DNA of 64,000 bases, from NCBI GenBank assembly GCA_035048815.1, contig JAUCBN010000034.1, positions 15,424,737 through 15,488,736 of the forward strand. Reading direction: 5' to 3'. Both the position numbers and the translations under genes were made by a program. This document shows, piece by piece, positions 22,706 to 33,349 of this stretch. The notes below the pieces were generated by a model. The model was not told the DNA's origin, searched no databases, and saw only the letters and a list, made by a program, of their open reading frames with translations. Positions within the stretch are counted from its first letter, which is position 1, and every line of letters starts with the position of its first letter. The stretch is from Abelmoschus esculentus (lineage: Eukaryota > Streptophyta > Magnoliopsida > Malvales > Malvaceae).

Positions 22706-25700
22706 TCAGCCTCTTCCAGCATTACCATGTCGTTGGCTTCTGAAGTAGGTCAGAAGTGCCTGAGCCTGCAACCAACAGAAGCTTATGCTAATTTTCAAGA
22801 AAGGTAAAAGAAAGAAGGTTTTATCAGAAAAAGAAAACAGGGGTATACCTTCTCTCTAGCTCTTGGGGTGCCGGACTGGGACAAGGCTACTAGTGGTGGA
22901 ACAGCTCCTTCTTGGAGCACCAGACTACAAAACCTACCACTGGTTGTGCAGAGTTGTAAAAGTGCAGCAGCAGCGTTTTCCTTCCCTCTCGCTGAACCCA
23001 ACTCAACAACCTCAACCAGTACAGGAATCCCACCCTCCTGCCCAATAGCAGTCCTCCCTTCAGGAATTGTAGCAAGATTAGCCAAAACAGCAACCGCCTT
23101 ATCAACCATTCCAGCTGCCGGATCCATCAAGTCTACAAGGTGTCTTACGGCACCAGCTTGCACAATTCGGGACTTGTTTTCATGAAATATTGACAGATTA
23201 AACAAGGCAGTGGCTGCATCTTTCTTTCCCCTAGGAGTACCATTCCCCAATAAATCAACAAGAGGCTTGATTGCCCCAGACCTCCCGATCTTGATTTTGT
23301 TATCCTCAATGACCGAAAGGCTGAACAGAGTAGCAGCGGAGTTTTCTTTAGCTTCAGGGCTTCCTGTCTCAAGGACATGAATCAGAGGCTCAATTGCATT
23401 AGCGTCAGCAATAGCTGTTTTGTTGTTATCATTGATAGATAAGTTGAGAAGTGCCGTAACAGCATTTTCCTGAGTCTTTGTATCCGGAGAACGAAGCAAA
23501 TCAACTAGCAAGGTAATGGACCCACAATTTGCTATTATAATCCGATTATCCATATTGTGCTTAGCAAGTAACCTGAGTTGGGATGTGGCCTCCCTCTGAT
23601 TATCAACCGAAGTGCTCTTCAAGTCCTCTACCAACTTCTTAACCTGGGTTTCAATGCCAGAAAGGTCAGCCCTGTTCTCAACACCGGGTTTTCCTGTCCT
23701 TGGAATGAACCTCTCTGATGGCCGGCGCCAGATTGGTTGGCTTTGAGATCGTGCTTCTACCAATCGAGGAGGAAACTCGGGTTCTCTCTGAGGGATGGCT
23801 GAGCTGACTGTAGGTTGTGGGTCAGATTTAACCTCCCCAGAAACGTCACTATTGTAGGCTGTGAGAAGACTTTCAGAAGTCTCATTGGCATCTCCAACTG
23901 CTCCTCGAGGAGAATCTGAGTTAGGAAGTGCACTAGAGACTGAAACAGATCTTGTATGGTTCTGAGATGAGCGTCCAGCATTGTTAGAAGGTGACATAGG
24001 GGATTTGCCAACAGAATCATTATACATTTGTTCCGACTCTGAATTGTCTTCAGCACTATTTACTGATATCCTTGCAACATCCAGACCCTCTCCATTTCCA
24101 GCTATACCTGGCAAGGAACCCTCTGAGGTAGAACGAGGGTGTAGTGGGGAGGTTCCCTCCAGATGAAGTCCAGTGGATGTGACTAGGTTCTTACCAGCTT
24201 GACCTCTAGACCGTGACTCAGGCGATAATGGTTGGCTGCTTCTAGGAGTAAAATTATTTGAATCCCTTGGCAACCCGGACTCTGAAGCCACAAGAACGGG
24301 ATAGGAGTGGTTTAAACTTATGGATTTCATGGGATTGGGCAACTTCACATTGTTTGACTCACACCAGTTTGCAATTAGTGCCTTTACTGTGTAATTAGGT
24401 ATAAGATTGGTATGCAACAAAGTTTGCCGAGTCTAGGGGCACACAGTGAGCCCAAGACCAATCCAGTTCTTAATGAAAGCCCGCTCATAGGTTTGTCCGG
24501 ATGCCACGATCACTGGGTCAGTCATTAGCTCTAGGGAAAGAGGGCAGCAGAAATCAGCAGGTATGGGAACTGGACTACTGGTCTCAGATTGTTTCATTAA
24601 TACAAGACGATCATGCATGCGGGTTACAATAGCAATTATTTGATCAATAAACTCAGCTTCTGCAGTTTTTTCGGTTTGTTCAGCATTCTCCTTCAATTTT
24701 TCAAGGGCCACAGCTTCTATCAGAATCTCCTGGTTTGACCTCAAGCTCAAGTTCTCTGCAATTTTCACTATTATGTCTGAGGATGGTCCAACACCATCCA
24801 CTTGATCCCGTATGGCTTCCCTGATGACAGATGATGCTTGTTCATATGCTACATGCTTGATTTTCTGCAAGCAGTGCTGCAATCAATTGCCAATAGTTAA
24901 ACACCTTAAATTGTGGATTCCCCTTTAGCATTTCTCTAACTCAGAAATCAAATCAAAATGAAAGCTAAATATTCCCATATCTCAAAACTGTATATTTGCA
25001 TGCCATTCACTCTCCAATAGAAGACTTTTTTGGGTAATCATTGTGAGAATACAATAATTGTGCTCTATTTATAAGACATAAAACACAATATGAAGAGTAC
25101 AAGCTTCAAGTAAAAGCATAAAATCTCAAGTAACTTGGGTCATAAAATTACCTCAGGAGATGTTGAACTCAATTCATCAGGCAGGTGCTGATGGGAAGAC
25201 TTCAAGAACTGGAACACATCGAGGCTAGAATTCCGAAACTTTGAAATTAATGACTCAACTTGCAGAACCTATCAAGTGGAACAGAGGTTATCCAAGTGCA
25301 TATATTAAGGGCCAACACTAATCGGCTAGTAGCCAATAAGAAAAAAATATTTTTCAATAATATTATATTCTTAAAAGGAAATAATCTCTATAGCCATTTT
25401 CCATCTCAATATGAGCTAACATTCAAGAATCAGGACTTGGGGGCTAAATATATTGCTAAAGCTCAACAATTGACCCTTACAGTAATGTTCTAATAACCAT
25501 AAGAAATAAGAAGAAAATGCGGACATCAATAGACCATAGGGGAAGAAATATGTATGACAAGTTATTGCACAAGAACTAACTGTAAAATTACAGCAACAAT
25601 CTACACCATACATCTCATATCGGGGGTATGCAAATGCCTAAAAGGTTAACTTAGGTACTTCTTCCAGCCATAAGTGGATTGACATTGCCAAGTGAAGTTG

Positions 25701-26002
25701 TGAACTTAAAGTAATTAGTAACTTACAAAGTAAATTTTACTCGAAAGGGGTTGCCAGCTTTCGAATTGCTCCCTCAATTCTTCTATAGAGAGACTTAATC
25801 CTTCAAATGACTCACTAAGTACCTCATCAAAACCAATTTCTGAATCAACAATTGCAGTAAGAATTGGCTTCAACAACTTTAGTATCTCTTCTGTTCTCTG
25901 GTAATACTTCTGAACCGGTTCTGAGTTAATGATCTCAGAAGATGACAAATTTAAAAACGAGGAAATGTTGCTGAGAAGTATCTTCAACAAAGATATCTCC
26001 AT
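22706..26002 (-). CDS. U-box/ARM-repeat E3 ubiquitin ligase, PUB4-like, with in-frame TAG
   Basis: Exons 25727-26002, 25152-25268, 22849-24876 and 22706-22765 join in one frame of 827 codons. The order is a UND-like N-terminal helical domain (MEISLLKILLSNISSFLN), the U-box (FCCPLSLELMTDPVIVASGQ, TYERAFIKNW), a Ser-rich linker, and C-terminal ARM repeats (AVTALLNLSINDNNKTAIAD, ENSAATLFSLSVIEDNKIKI, KDAATALFNLSIFHENKSRI), ending RHGNAGRG as in PUB4 (At2g23140). Codon 279, normally Lys after GLTVCP inside the U-box, is TAG (24433-24435). Read literally the product stops after 278 aa, without a complete U-box or ARM domain. Everything downstream stays open, so the change is either recent or a sequence error. 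The 5' UTR probably has an intron reaching a leader exon near 27.65 kb. Confidence 0.85.
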
Positions 26003-27860
26003 ATGATCTGGGTAATCAAAAACAGAAGCCACAAAGATCACAATTAAGAAAGAGGATGATGATGATAATAATAATAATAATATATCATGCATAACATGCA
26101 ACCGATATGATACTATTATCCTTTTCATGAAAATAGAGGAAGGTTGGAGCCAAATTACTTTGGTTCAACAACATAATTTCTTTCTCACCATTCGATTTAA
26201 GCTAATGTAAAATCATCAGTGAACTAGAGCATATTCTATTTCTAGCAACACCACCATTAGCACAGTTATTTTTTCATAACAAAACTGATACAGGGGTAAA
26301 GTGAAAAAGAAAAGTTCTAGTAAAGTAAGGACAAGGTACATACCGTGTTTTGTAAATTCCAACAGAAAATTTCTTTCTCAAATAATGATCATGGATCCTT
26401 TGGAAACCATATCATTCCATAAAACCGAAGAACACCCTTTGAACTCTGTTACCATAGCTTATGTAATACAATATCTTGTTAACAAGAATCAGACAGGTTC
26501 TTGAAATCTCACCTTCACCAACTAGCAATCCTAATACAAAATCAGAAACAATAAATAAATCAACCAGCATTTAAACCATTAATTTTTACCGCCTAAATGC
26601 AAAGCTATAAGAAATAATCAAAAGCTGCCACCTATTCACTTTAAATATAGCATGATGCCTTCTCACCCACCATCAAGGAGATATTTGACTAAAAACACGC
26701 CAAATTCTTCTCAGAGATTATATGAAATAAAAGAAGTCTAAGGAATAATGAAATTTGGTAACTGATCCTTCAATAGATTCATCTTTGCTCCAGTGCCTCA
26801 TAAACTTCTGTACTACAGGCAGAGTCTTTCCTAAAGTCCATGTTTTTAGGAAATTAACAGTTAATTATTTGGATATATTTTTCCTATTTTTGGCAATCAT
26901 TTGCATTCTATCAAAAGTTAATGCACATCAGATGTACCACCATTTGGTATAGAGAAAAGTCACTATTCAAACAAAAGTAACCAGATAGGACTACTGGGAT
27001 GTAGAACCATCAACCATCCATACAAGTTCAGCAACCATATGGTTATCTAAACCCAGAATTAGCATGCTTCAAATCGAAGATATGAAGACAAACATATATC
27101 GTCACGGCAACCACATTAAAATTCCACATGCTACTAGATTAAAAATAGCACGGCAGTAAGGAAGAAACCAACAAATTTACCTAATTTCATCACTTCCAAA
27201 ACCTATTTCCGAATGGTTTCTAATATCATCTAATATGAAAAATTTTGTGCTTTCCAAGTTCCCAATTACAGTACAGTAACATCACAACTTATTGAAATCC
27301 TTTAAGACGTGAATGATTTCGGCACTATTCTTGTCCCAATCAAATAAAAAGTAGGAATAATCTGTTCAAAGAACAAACTTAAGCTGTTTTTCACTTTCAA
27401 AAAAAAAAAAACACTTATGCTGTTTTTCGCACTTTCCCAGCTGCAAGGCAAACAACATGTTCATAAATAAAATAATTAGATCAAACGGGTTTCCTTATTA
27501 TTCCAAAATACCCAACTCCAAAGAAGTAAACAAGAGCCCAAATTCATATATAAACAAGAAAAGATAATTGAACTCAATAAATAAAGATACAGTTTCCAAA
27601 GCCAAAGAAGAAGGAGAAGAAAGGAATGATACCATGATGCAGCTTTGAATTCTGGGTTTTTTCCCTTTTGTGGTCGGTTAATCTTTCCAAGGAAAAAATA
27701 AATTAAGTCCCAGATTTGGCTATTCTGTTGTTGGGTCTTCAGCAAAATTCTCTTCCCCTTTTCCCAGTATTTGTTTTTTCTTTTCGGCATTATTTTATTG
27801 TTTTCCCTGCGTTGCTTAGTTGGAGATTGGCGGATTCCGTCGTTTTGGAATTTCTTTATG
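26003..27860 (-). other. Probable 5' UTR intron and leader of the PUB4-like gene
   Basis: An AG acceptor lies five bases upstream of the PUB4 ATG. A good donor (ATG followed by GTATCATTCC) lies near 27632 on the minus strand, preceded by pyrimidine-rich leader-like sequence to about 27850. A long 5' UTR intron is therefore inferred. No other gene is visible. Confidence 0.45.
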
Positions 27861-28899
27861 AATAGTTTGACCTGAAATTTGGGAATTTATTTTAAATATA
27901 TTTTTGTGATTGGCCAAAAGGAGTAATCCTACGTAAATAAAATATCCTCACATTTTTATATTAATATATAAATTTCATTTTCCTTCTCGATGCTTATTTC
28001 AAAACTTTTAAAAATTAAATTAAAAAGAAATGACGTGTTTAATATTAAATATAATACTTATATTTTTTATTTTCAAAGATATAATAATTAGATTATATTT
28101 TGTTCGTACTTTTAAAAACTACAACGAATAAAAAATTACTAAGTAAAACTCTTGTATTCTTATAAAATAATTCCCAATAAAAACTGTTTTTAGCAGGAAA
28201 AACAAACCATTATTTTTAATTAAAATAATAGCAAAAGTTCTAATCATATTACACTGATGTTCACCGGTCGACTCGATGAAGCTTTTGTCATCGACGATTA
28301 TAACCCAAACATGGATGCGCTTTTGTGAGGGGAAATAGCGGTCTAAACCAACTGCGTTGAGTTTGATTAATTTGATTTATTAAAAATTTTAATGGCGTTT
28401 GAATTTAATTCGAATTTAAGTATATTAAATTTGATTTAAATTGTTAAAAATTCAAATAGAATTTAATTAAATTAAAATTTAATTTTGTAGCATTTCCTCA
28501 AAGCTTGTATTCTCGATTGTATTTATGAAGGAAAGCACAAGTAATGTCACTATAAGAGCGTAACAACTTTGAATTTTGAATTCGAATATTAAAAAAAAGA
28601 TAACAAGTAAACAATTTTAATCAATCAACCATCAATACTTATTCTTTTGTTATTTTAATTTTGTTGTTAAAAATAAGCAGTATAACAAGAAGTTATTATA
28701 TGGTCTTCGTTGATTATATTATTTATAATTTTATTTAATAAAATTGACTGATATATAAAAAATAAAAATATATCTCGTGAAAAGTAAAAATAAAATAAAA
28801 ATAAATTAATTTTATCTAATATTTTTTAATAACAAAGTAAATAAACTGCGAGTGATAATTTGATGTGACTATACTCCGTAATTAAAATGCCTAGCATAA
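27861..28899. other. Intergenic AT-rich region
   Basis: No gene seen. A degenerate stretch near 28360-28490 repeats AATTTAATT-like words. Confidence 0.4.
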
Positions 28900-29740
28900 G
28901 TTCGTGAGCGCCGGCAAATTTGGGCAGGAAACTCACCTAAAAATTTTAACATATAAAGAATATAGAGTAAATTTTAAAAGAATATGATAAAATTTATAGT
29001 ATAATAAGAAGAACGTCATATATATTTGACGTTTTTATTTTTTAATAATTTTTTCAGTCAATAAATTGACTTTAAAAAAATATTAAAAAATAAAAAAGTC
29101 AAGAGTATATAACAAATACATGACATTCTTTCTATTGTACTATAAATTTTATCGTATTCTTTTAAAATTTATTTTATATCCTTTATATATAGGGGTGAGT
29201 ATTCGGTTAATTCGGTCGGTGGTTGAACCGAATTAACCAAAATCGAATTAACCAAAATTTTTAAAATCTTAACCGTTAATCGAACCGATTTTTTTAACCA
29301 AATTAACTGAACCGAAATTATTTCGGTTAATTAACCGAAATCTATTATAAATTTTGGTTAAATTACATAATAGGTCACTAAATTAAGCTAAAATGATTTT
29401 TTAGTCACTAAACTTTTATTTTATTCTAATTTAATATAAAATTTAGTGACTATTTTATAATATAAAAAAATTTAATAAACATTTTATAATATTAAAAAAG
29501 TTAAATGACTAAAAATAAATATATAATATATAATATTTAATATATATAATTTTGATTAATTAACCGATATTGAATCGAATTAACCGATAACTGAGCTATC
29601 AAAAAAATTAACCGTTAACCGAAATAATTTTAGTTCGATCGTTAACCAAATTAATCGAACCGAATGTACAACCCTACTTATATATCAAATTTTTTAGGTG
29701 AATTTCCTTATTCACCAAATTTTGCGCGTGAGCGCCTGAT
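28900..29740. mobile_element. Foldback element split by a nested hAT-like insertion
   Basis: The left arm from about 28900 (GTGAGCGCCGGCAAATTTGG, then CTCACCTAAAAATTTT) runs to about 29050. Its inverted copy runs from about 29060 to 29188 and resumes at about 29678-29740 (TTTTTTAGGTGAATTTCC, then GCGCGTGAGCGC). The break in the right arm holds a separate element. Without the insert the foldback would be about 350 bp. Its outer end lies about 30 bp upstream of the PPR gene's ATG, in the promoter or leader. Confidence 0.8.
29190..29677. mobile_element. hAT-like element inserted in the foldback arm
   Basis: Starts TAGGGGTGAGTATTCGG and ends CCGAATGTACAACCCTA, imperfect terminal inverted repeats of about 17 bp. 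Flanks TTTATATA and CTTATATA match at seven of eight bases, fitting an 8-bp hAT target duplication. The interior is rich in TTAACCGAA and its complement, and is non-coding. It is related to the element at 17968-18480. Confidence 0.7.
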
Positions 29741-29772
29741 TTGTTGAGATTTGAGAATTTGCATTCTTCAAG

Positions 29773-31668
29773 ATGTCCTCCCTGCTTTTCTCTGCCTCAC
29801 CACCGCCAACATCCTCCATAAACCGCTGCACTTTCTCATCCACCGCCGTCACTAACTTCTCACCATCACCAGACAAACTAGCTATCCTCTTAGATAAATC
29901 ATACTCCATCCATCACTTACTCCAAATCCACGCAGCTCTCCTTCGCCACGGCCTTCATCAACACCCCATCCTAAATTTCAAGCTTCAACGCTCTTACTCT
30001 TCTCGAGGCCGTCTCGATTACTCTCTCGCTCTCTTCAACCGAACTCTCAACCCCAACATATTTTTCTACACTTCTATCATTAACGCCCACGCCCTTCATG
30101 GTCTCTCTCAAGAAGCTCTCTTTATCTATACCCGAATGTTATATGAAGGAGTACAACCTAATGAGTTTACTTTCTCATCTATATTCAAATCTTGTTCTCT
30201 CGAACATGGAAAAATGCTTCATTCTCAAGTTATCAAACTTGGGTTTGATTCGGATTTGTATGTAAAGACGGGCCTAGTCGACGTTTACGCAAGAGGGGGT
30301 GACATCGGGTCTGCCCGTCTCGTGTTCGAGAGAACGCCTGAAAAGAGTTTAGTTTCGTTGACCACCATGCTAACTTGTTATGCGAAACACGGGGAGCTCA
30401 AGGAAGCAAGGTTGCTGTTTGATGGAATGGTGAAGAAAGATGTGGTATGTTGGAATGTGATGATCGATGGGTATGCTCAACATGGGATGCCTAATGAAGC
30501 TTTGGTGCTTTTCAGGCGAATGCTGTCAGCCGAAGCTAGGCCTAATGAAATCACAATAGTAGCTGTTTTATCAGCTTGTGGACAGCTTGGTGCTTTGGAA
30601 TCAGGCAGATGGCTTCATTCGTATATAGATAATAACAAAATTCAAGTGAATGTTCGTCTTGCTACTGCTTTGATTGATATGTACAGCAAATGTGGGAGCT
30701 TGGAGGATGCTAGATTTGTGTTCGATGGAATTTATGATAAGGATGTTGTTGCATGGAATTCAATGATTATCGGGTATGCCTTGCACGGGTTCAGCCTAGA
30801 TGCGTTAGAGTTGTTTAATGAAATGCACAGGATCGGATTGCGTCCTACCGATATTACATTCATTGGTGTCTTGAGTGCATGTGGTCACGCCGGTTTGGTC
30901 AAAGAGGGGTGGAGTTTTTTCAGTACAATGAGAGATGAGTATGAGATTGAGCCCAAGATTGAACATTATGGATGTATGGTAAACCTTCTTGGTCGTGCCG
31001 GACGATTGGAAGAGGCATATGAGCTCGTGAAGAAGATGAGGGTAGAACCCGATCCCATCTTGTGGGGAGCTTTGCTTGGGGCATGTAGATTACATGGAAA
31101 TCTTGAATTGGGAGAGAAAATAGCAGAGTATCTTGTCAGCCACAATCTTGCTAATTCCGGGACTTATATTCTTCTTTCGAACATGTATGCTGCAAATGGC
31201 AACTGGGAACAAGTGGCAAGAGTAAGGACTTTGATGAAAGACAGTGGGGTGCAGAAGGAGCCTGGTTGTAGCTCAATCGAAGTGAACAATAGGGTTCATG
31301 AATTCCTTGCCGGTGACTTAAAACATCCCAAAACCGATGAAATATATCAGATGCTAGAGGAAATGAATGGTTGGCTCAAGGCTCATGGTTACACCCCACA
31401 GACAGATATTGTACTTCATGACATAGGGGATGAACAGAAAGAGCAATCGCTTGAAGTTCACAGCGAGAAGCTGGCGCTCGCATATGGGCTTATCAGCACT
31501 CAACCAGGGACCCCAATCAAGATCGTGAAAAACCTCAGGGTGTGTTTGGATTGCCATGCAGCAACCAAACTGATCTCTAAAATCACCGGCCGTAAAATTG
31601 TTATGCGGGATCGGAATCGGTTCCACCATTTTGTGAATGGTTCATGTTCTTGCGGAGACTACTGGTGA
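29773..31668 (+). CDS. PPR-DYW RNA-editing factor, ELI1-like
   Basis: A single exon of 631 aa. The Ser/Thr-rich N-terminus (about 40 residues) looks like a plastid transit peptide. It is followed by tandem PLS-type PPR motifs, for example CWNVMIDGYAQHGMPNEALV, ATALIDMYSKCGSLEDARFV and HYGCMVNLLGRAGRLEEAYE, then the E domain (GCSSIEVNNRVHEFLAGD). The DYW deaminase domain has the zinc-site HSEKLALAYGL and CLDCHAATK and terminates CSCGDYW. DYW proteins bind organelle transcripts and carry out C-to-U editing. Sequence and order are closest, from memory, to Arabidopsis ELI1 (At4g37380), a chloroplast editing factor. It is intact. The start is the first ATG, about 30 bp after a foldback element end. 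Confidence 0.93.
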   Translation: MSSLLFSASPPPTSSINRCTFSSTAVTNFSPSPDKLAILLDKSYSIHHLLQIHAALLRHGLHQHPILNFKLQRSYSSRGRLDYSLALFNRTLNPNIFFYTSIINAHALHGLSQEALFIYTRMLYEGVQPNEFTFSSIFKSCSLEHGKMLHSQVIKLGFDSDLYVKTGLVDVYARGGDIGSARLVFERTPEKSLVSLTTMLTCYAKHGELKEARLLFDGMVKKDVVCWNVMIDGYAQHGMPNEALVLFRRMLSAEARPNEITIVAVLSACGQLGALESGRWLHSYIDNNKIQVNVRLATALIDMYSKCGSLEDARFVFDGIYDKDVVAWNSMIIGYALHGFSLDALELFNEMHRIGLRPTDITFIGVLSACGHAGLVKEGWSFFSTMRDEYEIEPKIEHYGCMVNLLGRAGRLEEAYELVKKMRVEPDPILWGALLGACRLHGNLELGEKIAEYLVSHNLANSGTYILLSNMYAANGNWEQVARVRTLMKDSGVQKEPGCSSIEVNNRVHEFLAGDLKHPKTDEIYQMLEEMNGWLKAHGYTPQTDIVLHDIGDEQKEQSLEVHSEKLALAYGLISTQPGTPIKIVKNLRVCLDCHAATKLISKITGRKIVMRDRNRFHHFVNGSCSCGDYW

Positions 31669-33349
31669 TCTAAGTAAAATGTATAAACATTGTATGGGGA
31701 AATGACAAAGTGTTCAGAACATTCTGGTTTTGTAGAAATACAGAAGCTAGAATTTGTATTAGACACAACACTAATGCCCTATGTTTTGATCTTGCCCAGG
31801 AATGGGATTAGCCCACATTTTAGGCTTCCCATTGAGGTCATTGATTAGTGTCTTGAATGGAAAGGTTAAGTTAGAAGTAGATTCACACGATTCAATGGAA
31901 AGTGCTCATCGTGCCCAAGTTGAACCAGTGGAGGCTGTGGAGCCATGTATTCCTATGTAGCCAAGTAATCAACCATAGGCTAAACTCTAATTATATCACC
32001 CTAACATAAACCCTAAATTTTAATTCTAAACTCTAAATCCTAACAAATAAATCTTAAATTCTAAATACCAATACTAAAAACTTTAAAATTAAGAGATTTT
32101 AAAAAATTCATCGCCTGTATTATATATAAGATGATAATCTATATATTTTCACCATTTCATCCTTATGTGAGCGTTTTTATTCTGATCTAATAATTAAAAT
32201 GGTAATGATCAATTATTTTAAAATTCCCGGATGTTAATATTTTAAAGAGAGAACAAATTCCTACAACTATACCCGCATCATAGATATGTAAGATTTCTAA
32301 AGACTTGCGGCCGCAAAATTGGATGGACAATCCAAATTGTTTTTTCAATTAAAAAAAATCCTTAATTGATATTTAGGTATCTAAATCAAAATGAACGGGG
32401 AAAACGTTATGTGTAGGTGGTGTTTTCTCTTCAAAATTAATAAAAAAAATTGCAGGTAGAATCTTCCCTCAAGTCGCCAGGTGGCGTTCTCCTACCTGCA
32501 CTATAGCATTTGGGCTATATTTCAAAATAAACTTTAAATACCCTATTTACACAAATAAAAACTTTAAACACCCTAAAAATCCAAAACTTCCACTTACGAC
32601 ACCATTTATTGCTTTATATCTACCCACAAATCCAACCATACCAAATAATTTTTTATAGATTTATGCGATTGAATATTTTTTTTTATAAATGAAAAATTTA
32701 TTCATTTAAATGAATCAATATCTTATACAAATAAAAGAAAATCAGCTAAGCTATTTACAAAAAAAATCACTTATATAAACCTCTAGTCCGTAACTAAATA
32801 GTACAACTTGGATTAATTGTAACCATCTAATAAAGGATAAGCATTTAGATGGCCAACTCCTTATCTTTTGTATAATCTTTTCACTAGTCCCTCACAAGCA
32901 TTAACTGATAAGTTTTTAAAGAACACAGTTGAATATTTGATTGAATTAAATTTATTGTTTTTTTAAATAATTCATACAAGGAAAATAGTTAATATATTTT
33001 TAGTTTTAAAGTTTATAAATTTAGAGTTTAAGAATTTAATGAGATTAAGTTATAAAGTTTAAAGTTTATATTTAGAATTTAGAGTTTAAAATTAAGATTT
33101 AAAATTTAAGTTTAGAGTATTAAAATTTTTAATTTTAGAAAACGGACATGAACTGTACCAAAAAGAAAATGAATTCCTTTGTACGGTTCCAAGCATGACC
33201 ATAGAGATTGTCTGCTTGGTCTGGCAAGTTGCGGGCGTCATATTTTTTGTAGAAAAAAAAAATATCTGTACGGCTTCAAATCAATCCCCTTCATATAGCC
33301 CTCATCCCTGGAAATTTTCATCGAATTCTTAGTTTTGAGCAAATTGAAA
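31669..33349. other. Intergenic region
   Basis: Begins with the PPR 3' UTR. Degenerate CTAAACCCTAAA-like words occur near 31990-32080 and TTTAGAGTTT-like words near 33010-33130. No gene is supported. Confidence 0.4.

Noticed and set aside
27476..27790. Minus-strand frame of 104 codons near 27.6 kb
   Set aside because: Better explained as the PUB4-like leader exon and its donor; the encoded sequence is low-complexity.
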